DNA of 16,666 nt, taken from contig DGII01000059.1 in the NCBI GenBank assembly GCA_002393095.1, positions 1 through 16,666 on the forward strand. Direction: 5' to 3'. Shown piece after piece: positions 7,866 to 14,172 of the stretch. This DNA is from Lachnospiraceae bacterium UBA3826. GTDB lineage: Bacteria > Bacillota > Clostridia > Lachnospirales > Lachnospiraceae. The notes under the pieces were generated by a model. The model ran no database searches. It saw only the letters and a list, made by a program, of their open reading frames with translations, and was not told the origin of the DNA. Every line of letters starts with the position of its first letter. Positions within the stretch are counted from its first letter, which is position 1. A program made the translations under genes and the position numbers.

Positions 7866-7894
7866 ATTATAATTAATTGTAAATTAATTGTAAA
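7866..7894 (-). promoter_or_regulatory. Sigma-A promoter of the flippase gene, with start predicted at the ATG
   Basis: On the minus strand TTTACA (7889-7894; 5/6) and TATAAT (7866-7871; 6/6) are separated by 17 bases. Only AGGCAC lies between the -10 box and the ATG at 7859, so transcription should start at or next to the A of the start codon. Confidence 0.8.
7871..7892. repeat. 11-bp tandem direct repeat in the flippase/yjfB divergent promoter region
   Basis: aattaattgta occurs twice head to tail (7871-7881 and 7882-7892). It spans the spacer and part of the -35 box of the flippase promoter. The 11-bp spacing is close to one helical turn, as in direct-repeat operators, but no regulator is evident. 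Confidence 0.75.
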
Positions 7895-7918
7895 TAAAAG
7901 TCGCTTATGTTACGATAT
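7888..7918 (+). promoter_or_regulatory. Probable promoter of yjfB, sigma-A or motility sigma factor
   Basis: Two readings overlap. As sigma-A it is TTGTAA (7888-7893), 17 bases, TACGAT (7911-7916), 4/6 in each box. As a sigma-D/sigma-28 promoter it is TAAA (7891-7894), 16 bases, TACGATAT, sharing CGATA with the consensus GCCGATAA. The motility role of YjfB-type proteins makes the second reading plausible. The -35 region is shared with the divergent flippase promoter. Confidence 0.45.
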
Positions 7919-7960
7919 ATATATAGTAGAGATACATACGAGAACAAGGAGGTAATCGTT

Positions 7961-8152
7961 ATGGATATTCCTGCTTTATCGGTGGCTCTCTCCGGTGTTA
8001 AGACAGCTAATGACGTTGGTATGGCAGTCCTTAGCAAAGCCATGGATCAGAGTGAGATTCAGGGTGCAGGACTTGTAAGCATGATTGATGCCGCTGCCAT
8101 GGAGCGTAGTATCAATCCGGCTGTCGGCTCCAATTTCGATATGCTTGCTTAA
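7961..8152 (+). CDS. yjfB: YjfB-family small putative motility protein
   Basis: This 63-residue protein starts MDIPALSVALSG and ends PAVGSNFDMLA, a pattern I recognise as the YjfB family (putative motility protein) of flagellated Bacillota. Typical traits present are the MDI start, an amphipathic helix with VGMAVLSKAMDQ, and the closing NPAVGSNFDM. It is soluble, without signal peptide. The ATG at 7961 has an excellent AAGGAGG eight bases upstream; the longer open frame from 7907 crosses the promoter and is not used. Its function in the flagellar system is unknown to me. The converging neighbour is a chemotaxis receptor, and the two genes share a terminator, which supports a motility setting. 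Confidence 0.88.
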   Translation: MDIPALSVALSGVKTANDVGMAVLSKAMDQSEIQGAGLVSMIDAAAMERSINPAVGSNFDMLA

Positions 8153-8184
8153 CGGGAGCGATCACACAACATGCCTTATGGCAT

Positions 8185-8227
8185 AAAAAGACGTGCATAT
8201 GCCGGTCGGTATAGTGCACGTCTTTTT
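8185..8227. terminator. Bidirectional rho-independent terminator between yjfB and the MCP gene
   Basis: aaaaagacgtgca (8185-8197) pairs perfectly with tgcacgtcttttt (8215-8227). The loop sequence can pair further (TAT with ATA, CCG with CGG). A T-run follows the stem on both strands, so it can end yjfB on the plus strand and the chemotaxis gene on the minus strand. Confidence 0.92.
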
Positions 8228-8252
8228 ATTATGTATGCAGGCTTTACGAAAG

Positions 8253-9983
8253 CTACTGAACTCTGAAAAACTCTACGTTCGCCTGAAGCTCTATGGCAAT
8301 GGCCTTAAGATTCTGAGCCTCCGCCACGATGTTCTCCATGTTGGAATTAAGCTGCTGAACCGAAGCACTGGTCTCCTCTGTGGAAGCAGCATTCTCTTCC
8401 GATATGCTTGAAAGGCTCTCAACCGCATCGGTGATCTTATTCTTAGCTTCATCAAGCGACTCTGCCAGTTGCTTAATATTTCTGTTGCCTTCCTCGGTCT
8501 CCTTAAGAAGCGACAGCATTCCGTCAAAGGATGCAACCATCTCTTCAAGTGCTTCATTCTCCCTTGCTGTGGCATCCTTGATATTACCCGTCAGATCCTT
8601 ATTCCTCTCGGAAAGTGTCGTGATATTGCCGAGCATCTCGGTGATCTGGCTTGCAGTCTGGTTAGACTCTGCAGCAAGCTGTCCTATGCTGTCCGCAACG
8701 ACTGCGAAGCCTCTTCCGGCTTCTCCCGCTCTGGCTGCCTCTATTGATGCATTAAGAGCAAGCAGGTTGGTCTGATTGGCAATGCCCATTATAGCCTGTG
8801 CCGCAGTAGTGATCTCCTCTACCACCTTAGCGGTCTCCTCAACGGAATCCGCAACCTCTCCGGCCATCCTGTCAGTCTCCTGATCCGCCTTCTTAAGCTC
8901 TTCAAGCTTCTTCTGTACCGTAAGTGACTCATTATAAAGGGACTGTCCCTTGTCCATATTGGTATTGGCCGCATCTATGACGTTGCCAACCGCATACCCC
9001 ATATCTATAGCTATGGAAGAGGTATCCTGAACATCCTGTGCCATTGATGTAGCACCCTGAGCAACATCATCTATTGCCGATGAGATATCTCCCGTTGTCC
9101 TCTTCGAATCAGTGATGCTGTCCTCGGTCACATCCGCACCGGAGTTGACTGCCTCGGCATGTCCCACCACCTTAAGCAGAGCATCCTTAAGCTTAACTCT
9201 CATCTCGTCGGTGACCTTTGCTATATCACTGAATTCCCTTATATTGGAACTAACCCTGACCTCGGATACAAAGTCTCCTCCCGCCATATTCTCTATGGCA
9301 CCGTCAACGGCCTTAAGTGCTTTGGTGATGCTGTTCATGACTATCACTGCGAATACCATGAGTACTACCGCAATTACGGCAAAAAGGATGAATGTAACCG
9401 TCACAAGGTTACGTACATATGCTTCCTGAGCCAGAACCTCATTATCCGCCCACTGCTCTGTTATATCACACATCTTAGACAGTACGCTTCTTGTGATCTC
9501 GAACTCGGAGCAGTAATTACCCCAAAAGCCCCAGTCGGTGTCTATCTTATATAAGGATTCCCAGAACTCGAAATCAGCCTCGAACTGATTATAATAGTCC
9601 TCAAATGTCAGAGTGTCTCCCTCAAGTATGGTTCCCGTATACAGATTGGAATCATTCCTGGCTATCTCCACAGCCGCCCTGACATTGTCAAGAGCCTGCT
9701 GCTTATTCTCCTTATATATATTCTTCTGTTCCTCCAATGCCGTAGCAGACAATACCTGCTGCTGCAGATGGAACTGTGTCGCTGCGTACATTGCCTGATA
9801 GAAATCCCTGTCCGCATTGATAAGCGAGGAATTGATGGTATACAGCTTATCAAGGTACAGCTCCTCATCGCTCTTGCTTACGGAATCAAGCCTGCCTGAG
9901 AAAAAAAAGATACTTACAATCATTGCAACTACAAGCGGCACAATTATAAGCAACAGAGTCGTTCGCATGCTTCTCTTTTTCAT
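8253..9983 (-). CDS. Methyl-accepting chemotaxis protein (transmembrane receptor)
   Basis: The 576-residue receptor has a first membrane helix (about 9-30), an extracytoplasmic helical sensor of about 160 residues resembling the four-helix-bundle type, a second helix (about 193-216), a HAMP domain (about 217-270), and the cytoplasmic signalling hairpin. The hairpin tip that binds CheA and CheW is visible at about 402-430 ([20 protein letters not shown]). The sensor lacks an obvious ligand motif, so the stimulus is unknown. There is no CheR-binding pentapeptide at the C-terminus, which ends [13 protein letters not shown] lies 10 bases before the ATG. It converges on yjfB and diverges from the thioesterase gene. 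No che genes are in the window, so it is an orphan receptor acting on a distant array. Confidence 0.96.
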   Translation of the reverse strand: MKKRSMRTTLLLIIVPLVVAMIVSIFFFSGRLDSVSKSDEELYLDKLYTINSSLINADRDFYQAMYAATQFHLQQQVLSATALEEQKNIYKENKQQALDNVRAAVEIARNDSNLYTGTILEGDTLTFEDYYNQFEADFEFWESLYKIDTDWGFWGNYCSEFEITRSVLSKMCDITEQWADNEVLAQEAYVRNLVTVTFILFAVIAVVLMVFAVIVMNSITKALKAVDGAIENMAGGDFVSEVRVSSNIREFSDIAKVTDEMRVKLKDALLKVVGHAEAVNSGADVTEDSITDSKRTTGDISSAIDDVAQGATSMAQDVQDTSSIAIDMGYAVGNVIDAANTNMDKGQSLYNESLTVQKKLEELKKADQETDRMAGEVADSVEETAKVVEEITTAAQAIMGIANQTNLLALNASIEAARAGEAGRGFAVVADSIGQLAAESNQTASQITEMLGNITTLSERNKDLTGNIKDATARENEALEEMVASFDGMLSLLKETEEGNRNIKQLAESLDEAKNKITDAVESLSSISEENAASTEETSASVQQLNSNMENIVAEAQNLKAIAIELQANVEFFRVQ

Positions 9984-10003
9984 GTTATGTAAACCTCCGC
10001 CAT

Positions 10004-10009
10004 ATTATA
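10004..10009 (-). promoter_or_regulatory. Possible -10 box of the MCP promoter
   Basis: TATAAT on the minus strand lies 20 bases upstream of the MCP start. The sequence at the -35 distance (GTATGA) is not consensus, and no TAAA-N15-GCCGATAA motility promoter is seen in the 82-base divergent region. Confidence 0.4.
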
Positions 10010-10049
10010 CATTTTGCTATGACTAATCATACCACATCGGAGACAGATA

Positions 10050-10058
10050 TGCTATAAT
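10050..10058 (+). promoter_or_regulatory. Extended -10 promoter of the thioesterase gene, with start predicted at the ATG
   Basis: TGCTATAAT is a perfect extended -10 element (TGn-TATAAT). There is no -35 box at 16-18 bases, as is common for extended -10 promoters. Seven bases separate it from the ATG at 10066, which places the transcript start at the start codon. Confidence 0.65.
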
Positions 10059-10065
10059 ATTTCCC

Positions 10066-10773
10066 ATGTACACATATGATTTCAGAGTCGGATTCAGCAG
10101 CTCCGACAAAGACAAGCTAATGACGATACCTGCTATAATCGATGCTTTTCAGGACTGTTCCTGCTTCCAGTCCGATGATCTGGGTGTGGGCTTTGATTAC
10201 CTAAAGCCTCTTGATCTGGTGTGGATCATCAACTATTGGGAGGTGGAGATCCTGAAGGCTCCAAGATACGGGCAGACACTCACCGTAGGAACCTTCCCGT
10301 ATGATTTCAAGGGCTTCTTCGGCTACAGGAATTTCTTCTTAAGGGACGGCGATGAATACATAGTCAAGGCCAATTCTCTCTGGGTCCTCATGGACTGGAA
10401 GAATATGCGCCCCGCCAAGGTCACGCAGAAGATGGCGGAAAGCTATGTAAAAGAGCAAAGGCTTGACATGACCTACAGTCCGAGGAAGATAAGCATCCCG
10501 GATGACTCTGAGCGTATCGAGGGAGAACCGGTCGTTATAACCGGACATTATCTTGACAGCAACGGTCATGTGAATAACGGCCAGTACATCAAGATCGCCA
10601 CAGGAAGCTTTGATATCACGGACAGGATCTTAAGGCTCCGTGCCGAATACAGGGTACAGGCACATCTTGGTGATACCATATATCCCGTATCATATATATC
10701 GGGCGATAAGACCATCATATCGCTTAACGATCCTGACGGCAGTGCATATTGCGTGGTTGAATTCCTTATGTAA
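10066..10773 (+). CDS. Acyl-ACP thioesterase (tandem hotdog fold)
   Basis: The 235-residue protein matches bacterial acyl-[acyl-carrier-protein] thioesterases, which release fatty acids from ACP. The N-terminal hotdog starts at YDFRVGFSSSDKDKLMTIPAI and includes DAFQDCSCFQSDDLG and YGQTLTVGTFPYDFKGFFGYRNF. The second contains HYLDSNGHVNNGQYIKIA with Asp164, Asn166 and His168, the family's active-site cluster. The length is normal. The ATG at 10066 must be right because conserved sequence begins at residue 3, yet no Shine-Dalgarno sequence precedes it; the extended -10 box is 7 bases upstream, so a leaderless mRNA is likely. It is the first gene of a plus-strand run with cvfB (36 bases downstream) and the CPBP protease. 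Chain-length preference cannot be read. Confidence 0.92.
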   Translation: MYTYDFRVGFSSSDKDKLMTIPAIIDAFQDCSCFQSDDLGVGFDYLKPLDLVWIINYWEVEILKAPRYGQTLTVGTFPYDFKGFFGYRNFFLRDGDEYIVKANSLWVLMDWKNMRPAKVTQKMAESYVKEQRLDMTYSPRKISIPDDSERIEGEPVVITGHYLDSNGHVNNGQYIKIATGSFDITDRILRLRAEYRVQAHLGDTIYPVSYISGDKTIISLNDPDGSAYCVVEFLM

Positions 10774-10786
10774 CAATATGTTGCAT

Positions 10787-10812
10787 CATACAGTATTAGA
10801 GTACAGATTATG
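10787..10812 (+). promoter_or_regulatory. 5' element of cvfB shared with the U32 gene
   Basis: catacagtatta (10787-10798) and tacagattatg (10802-10812, including the ATG) recur exactly upstream of the U32 gene at 14129-14140 and 14162-14172. There is no Shine-Dalgarno sequence in this 36-base gap. The meaning is unknown. Confidence 0.5.
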
Positions 10813-11643
10813 GATATCGGTAAAAAACAAAAACTTAAAGTCTCAAGGCGCGTGGAATTCGGGCTGTACCTTACGGACACAGAGGGCTGTGAGGTCTTGC
10901 TTCCGAAGAATCAGATAAGGGATGATATATCCGTTGGAGATACGCTGTCAGTATTCATATACAGAGACAGTCACGACAGGCTTATAGCCACTCTTAAGGA
11001 GCCCCGTATGACACTTAACGGCATAGGCCGTTGTAAGGTGCTGGAGGTCGGCCATATAGGTGCTTTCTTAGACTGGGGACTGGAGAAGGATCTGCTCCTG
11101 CCCTTTAAGGAGATGACATCTAAGCTTACTAAGGGCATGGAGATCCCGGTAGCTCTGTATGCGGACAAAAGCAACCGGCTCTGCGCCACCATGAAGCTGT
11201 ACAGGTATCTGGACATAGCCTCCGGTATCGCCAAGGGTGACAACGTAACCGGCACGGTATATGAGATAAGTGACAATTTCGGTGCTTTCGTGGCTATAGA
11301 TGACAGATATCAGGGACTTATACCCAAGCGAGAGATGCTTAATTCCATACATGTAGGTGATGTGGTAAGAGCAAGGGTCAGTGCCGTCAAATCTGACGGC
11401 AAGATAGACTTAAGCTTAAGGGAGCCCGGATATATCCAGATGGATATAGATGCAGACAGGCTGATAAAGCTTATGAAGGAAGCGGGCGGACGGCTTGACT
11501 TCAACGACAAGGCCTCTCCGGAACGTATACGACAGGCAACCGATATGTCCAAAAATGAGTTCAAGCGTGCAGTCGGCAGGCTGCTTAAGCTCAGACTCAT
11601 AGAGATAAAAAGTGACAGTATAGTATTAATAAAGGAATCCTGA
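10810..11643 (+). CDS. cvfB: CvfB/YitL-family S1 RNA-binding protein
   Basis: The 277-residue protein has the CvfB layout: S1-like OB folds at about 6-65, 70-135 and 140-205, then a C-terminal winged helix (about 215-275, with SPERIRQATDMSKNEFKRAVG). The third S1 domain is clearest (GDNVTGTVYEISDNFGAFV, then YQGLIPKREM and KIDLSLRE). The second holds GHIGAFLDWGLEKDLLLPFKEM. CvfB of staphylococci binds RNA and affects virulence-gene expression; the role in a gut-type Clostridium is probably in mRNA stability or translation. There is no recognisable ribosome-binding site before the ATG. It lies 36 bases after the thioesterase stop, and its stop is 4 bases before the CPBP start, indicating co-transcription. 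Confidence 0.92.
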   Translation: MDIGKKQKLKVSRRVEFGLYLTDTEGCEVLLPKNQIRDDISVGDTLSVFIYRDSHDRLIATLKEPRMTLNGIGRCKVLEVGHIGAFLDWGLEKDLLLPFKEMTSKLTKGMEIPVALYADKSNRLCATMKLYRYLDIASGIAKGDNVTGTVYEISDNFGAFVAIDDRYQGLIPKREMLNSIHVGDVVRARVSAVKSDGKIDLSLREPGYIQMDIDADRLIKLMKEAGGRLDFNDKASPERIRQATDMSKNEFKRAVGRLLKLRLIEIKSDSIVLIKES

Positions 11644-11647
11644 ACCG

Positions 11648-12655
11648 ATGAATAACCACAAAAGAATCCGCACTGAGCGTAACCTTGTCAATATCTTCTT
11701 TCTCATAGCAGCCGCGGCAGTCGTGAGCGTGAATTTTCTGCCTTCTGCGATCCTTCAGCGGATAGCGGCTTCCAATATGCTCTTCGCTACGGCCATATCT
11801 GAGCTTATGATCCTAATTCCCGCTCTTTTGATGCTGCTTATATGGTACTTCACACAGATGAAATGGGAATCCGAGGATGCGGATTATACTGCCGTAAGGA
11901 TATCGGACAGGCTTATGTACAGATCTGTCAGACCGGCTTCTGTCCTCATGACCTTTCTGTATACCCTTACCATATCTCCCCTTGTAACGCTGTGCAATCT
12001 GATAACCACTCTTTTTGTTGACAATACCGTCCTCGAATACAGCACGGACATCATTGATATGTCATTTCCCGTGGCTGTGATCACCATTGCGATACTCCCT
12101 CCTCTGTGTGAGGAGTTCATCTTCCGCGGCTTTGTATACGGCGGATACAGAAGATCCTGCCGGCCTGCGGGAGCGATATTCATGTCCGCCTTCTTATTCG
12201 GTCTTATCCACGGCAATATCAATCAGTTCGCATATGCTTTCCTCATAGGAATATCTATGGCATTGCTCGCTGAAGCAACTGGCAGTATATGGCCGACCGT
12301 ACTTATGCATTTTCTTATCAATGTAAGGTCCGTCATAGCCATGTATCTTCTGGAGCATATACATAATGGTTTTTTTGAAAAATATTTAGAAAGCGGTGTC
12401 CCTGTCGATATCGGGTCATCCCTTATAGCAATCGCTATATACGCCGTATTGTCGGTACTGACCACCCTTATGGCAGGTGCCATACTAAGCTGGATCGCCG
12501 GACATGAGGGACGAAGTAACCCTCTTAAGACTCTTGTCGCCGGCAAGACTTTCAAGTCAACACGCCTGACGGTATTCTCGGTTCCTCTGCTGATCGGGAT
12601 CATAATCATGATAGCTTATATGATAGAGCTCGAAGTCCTGCCCGTTATACAATAA
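11648..12655 (+). CDS. CPBP-family intramembrane glutamic endopeptidase (CAAX-like protease)
   Basis: The 335-residue protein has about eight hydrophobic segments and the three ABI/CPBP motifs: EEFIFRG (Glu155, Glu156, Arg160), FGLIHGN (Phe184 and His188) and HFLIN (His221 and Asn225). These residues form the active site in the Rce1-like family. Members cleave within the membrane; in bacteria they are tied to bacteriocin immunity and peptide maturation, but no peptide gene is nearby, so the substrate is unknown. AAAGGA lies about 11 bases before the ATG, inside the cvfB end, so translation is likely coupled. It converges on the lacI-family gene with only 9 bases between the stop codons and no terminator. 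Confidence 0.92.
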   Translation: MNNHKRIRTERNLVNIFFLIAAAAVVSVNFLPSAILQRIAASNMLFATAISELMILIPALLMLLIWYFTQMKWESEDADYTAVRISDRLMYRSVRPASVLMTFLYTLTISPLVTLCNLITTLFVDNTVLEYSTDIIDMSFPVAVITIAILPPLCEEFIFRGFVYGGYRRSCRPAGAIFMSAFLFGLIHGNINQFAYAFLIGISMALLAEATGSIWPTVLMHFLINVRSVIAMYLLEHIHNGFFEKYLESGVPVDIGSSLIAIAIYAVLSVLTTLMAGAILSWIAGHEGRSNPLKTLVAGKTFKSTRLTVFSVPLLIGIIIMIAYMIELEVLPVIQ

Positions 12656-12664
12656 CCCAGCCTC

Positions 12665-13711
12665 TTATCTTATATCTGCCACCGAAGCCCTCTCCTTGAA
12701 GTCACACGGAAGCTTAACCACATTGTCCTTATCCTTCGCCTCGGCTTCACGCCCTTCCATCTTATTAAAGAGCAATCTTGCGGAGGTTATTCCTATCTTG
12801 TGCAACGGAAGTGCCATGGTCGTAAGTGAAGGCACAAGATATTCCGACATATCCTGATCGTCATAGCCCACGATGGATATATCCTTACCCACCGTAAGCC
12901 CGTATTCACGCGCGCGGTCATATATACCGCCCGCCATTCTGTCTGCCATGGCAAAGATCGCGGTTATATCCTTCTTCAAAAGCCTCTCCGCCACTCTGTA
13001 GCCTTCCTGTCTCGTCCATGAAGCATACTCAACATTATCCGGATCAAACTTTATATCTGCTTCCCTAAGGGCTCTCTTAACACCTTCAAGACGCATCATT
13101 GTATGCATATTGTCCTCTCTTCCGGCTACAATACCTATCTTCCTGTGCCCCTTATCTATCAGATATCTCACAAGCTCATATGCAGAGCTCTCATCATCTA
13201 TCATCACGGACTGTACGGAAGGATTCAGTTCATGAGCATATGTCATGACCGTGGGTATCTCATAGTTCTCCGGTATCTTACGGGTATCTCTTGCATGTAC
13301 ACCTATATATATCAGTCCGTCCGCCTGAACAGAGCTTATCTCATTAAGTATCGGTCTTAGAACCTCATCTATAATTTCCTCGTTATTAAACCATGTATCA
13401 GACCATCTTGAATAAAGTCTCAGATTCATAAGCAGGGTCTTATATCCGAAATCCTCTGCATATCGCATTATTCCCTCCACTATATTGGGCTGGGTAAAAT
13501 GCGACAGATCCTCCGCTATGATAGCTACGACATTGCTTCTCTTACTCCTTAATCCCTTGGCGACCTGATTGGGCTTATATCCGTACAGTTCTATGGTCTC
13601 AAGCACTCTCTTCTTAGTGGCGTCACTTACCTTGTTCCTGCCGTTTAGCACGTTGGAGACCGTGGCTATCGATACATTACATTCTCTGGCTATATCCTTT
13701 ATCGTGATCAT
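12665..13711 (-). CDS. LacI-family transcriptional regulator
   Basis: The 348-residue protein opens with the LacI-type helix-turn-helix (ITIKDIARECNVSIATVSNV, residues 2-21) and the hinge region (NQVAKGLRSKRSNVVAI). A periplasmic-binding-protein-like effector domain follows (VQADGLIYIGVHARDT, HRKIGIVAGREDN, ISIVGYDDQDMSEYLVPSLT). Such proteins bind short palindromes with a central CG and usually respond to a sugar or nucleoside. No sugar-use genes are adjacent, so the effector and regulon are unknown; it may act globally or on itself. AAAGGA precedes the ATG by about 10 bases. A candidate operator lies in its upstream region at 13907-13922. It is transcribed away from the U32 gene. Confidence 0.95.
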   Translation of the reverse strand: MITIKDIARECNVSIATVSNVLNGRNKVSDATKKRVLETIELYGYKPNQVAKGLRSKRSNVVAIIAEDLSHFTQPNIVEGIMRYAEDFGYKTLLMNLRLYSRWSDTWFNNEEIIDEVLRPILNEISSVQADGLIYIGVHARDTRKIPENYEIPTVMTYAHELNPSVQSVMIDDESSAYELVRYLIDKGHRKIGIVAGREDNMHTMMRLEGVKRALREADIKFDPDNVEYASWTRQEGYRVAERLLKKDITAIFAMADRMAGGIYDRAREYGLTVGKDISIVGYDDQDMSEYLVPSLTTMALPLHKIGITSARLLFNKMEGREAEAKDKDNVVKLPCDFKERASVADIR

Positions 13712-13805
13712 CCGAATCTTTCCTTTACATATTCTCTAGTATATAAAATACCATATTTTATCATTTACAGCTCGTATTTTTTTATTAATTCATCCATAAA
13801 TACAA

Positions 13806-13839
13806 CATACGCCATGCAGGATCGATTGCATGGCGTATG
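13806..13839. repeat. Perfect 13-bp inverted repeat (hairpin)
   Basis: catacgccatgca (13806-13818) pairs with tgcatggcgtatg (13827-13839) across an 8-base loop containing ATCGAT. On the minus strand the stem is followed by TTGTATTTAT, only partly U-rich. It could be a weak terminator or attenuator ahead of the lacI-family gene, or a protein-binding site. Confidence 0.8.
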
Positions 13840-13906
13840 CCGGAAAAAATATGAAGGAAAACTACTATAAATGGGGTAATCTTACTCATTTTAGTAAATC
13901 ACTTTT

Positions 13907-13922
13907 AGTAAAACGATTTACT
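13907..13922. promoter_or_regulatory. LacI-type operator candidate
   Basis: AGTAAAACGATTTACT is a 16-bp pseudo-palindrome with the central CG and flanking GTAAA/TTTAC expected of LacI/CcpA-family sites; one symmetric pair mismatches. A second half site (TTTTAGTAAA, 13889-13898) repeats 14 bp away. It lies about 195 bp upstream of the lacI-family gene and about 110 bp upstream of the U32 promoter. Confidence 0.45.
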
Positions 13923-14030
13923 CACATTCAGGATTATACCTCTTCATTACATTCCTGTCAATCTGCCGGACTAAAATAGTATCATCGGACGGTTGAACAG
14001 CTCGGTAAGTTTCTTTGCTTCTTTGTTTTC

Positions 14031-14059
14031 TTGAAAAGAGAATCTCTATATAGTACAAT
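14031..14059 (+). promoter_or_regulatory. Sigma-A promoter of the U32 gene
   Basis: TTGAAA (14031-14036; 5/6) and TACAAT (14054-14059; 5/6) are separated by 17 bases. The predicted leader is about 105 bases long and includes the tandem repeat at 14073-14108 and the element shared with cvfB. Confidence 0.8.
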
Positions 14060-14072
14060 CTAAGTGTTTTAC

Positions 14073-14108
14073 GGATATATAGAATATATGGGATATATGG
14101 AATACATG
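14073..14108 (+). repeat. 18-bp tandem repeat in the U32 leader
   Basis: ggatatatagaatatatg is followed directly by ggatatatggaatacatg, 16 of 18 bases identical. It lies in the predicted 5' untranslated region of the U32 gene. Confidence 0.7.
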
Positions 14109-14128
14109 GAGCAGTGAATTGCTCTAGC

Positions 14129-14172
14129 CATACAGTATTATGACTATATGATATGAGGATATACAGATTATG
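14129..14172 (+). promoter_or_regulatory. 5' element of the U32 gene shared with cvfB
   Basis: catacagtatta (14129-14140) and tacagattatg (14162-14172, including the ATG) match the two blocks upstream of cvfB exactly. Here they are 21 bases apart instead of 3. The only ribosome-site candidate is a GAGG 11 bases before the ATG. Confidence 0.5.

Larger units (their letters stand above)
13712..14169. other. 458-bp non-coding region between the lacI-family and U32 genes
   Basis: The region holds a 13-bp hairpin (13806-13839), a LacI-type operator candidate (13907-13922), a good plus-strand promoter (14031-14059), an 18-bp tandem repeat (14073-14108) and the 5' element shared with cvfB. A 42-codon open frame at 13851-13979 has no ribosome-binding site and no recognisable product. 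No clear promoter for the lacI-family gene is visible; the leader next to it is AT-rich. Confidence 0.7.

Noticed and set aside
7907..7960. N-terminal extension of yjfB from an upstream ATG at 7907
   Set aside because: It would begin inside the promoter, and the ATG at 7961 has an ideal AAGGAGG.
13808..13902. Short minus-strand frame starting MSKITPFIVVFLHIFSG
   Set aside because: It is about 30 codons long, has no ribosome site and runs through the hairpin.
13851..13979. 42-codon plus-strand frame starting MKENYYKWGNLTHFSK
   Set aside because: There is no ribosome-binding site, no recognisable product, and the LacI-type operator lies inside it. It could be a remnant, but I cannot support it as a gene.
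14109..14125. GAGCA/TGCTC inverted repeat in the U32 leader
   Set aside because: A 5-bp stem with no U-run is within chance expectation.
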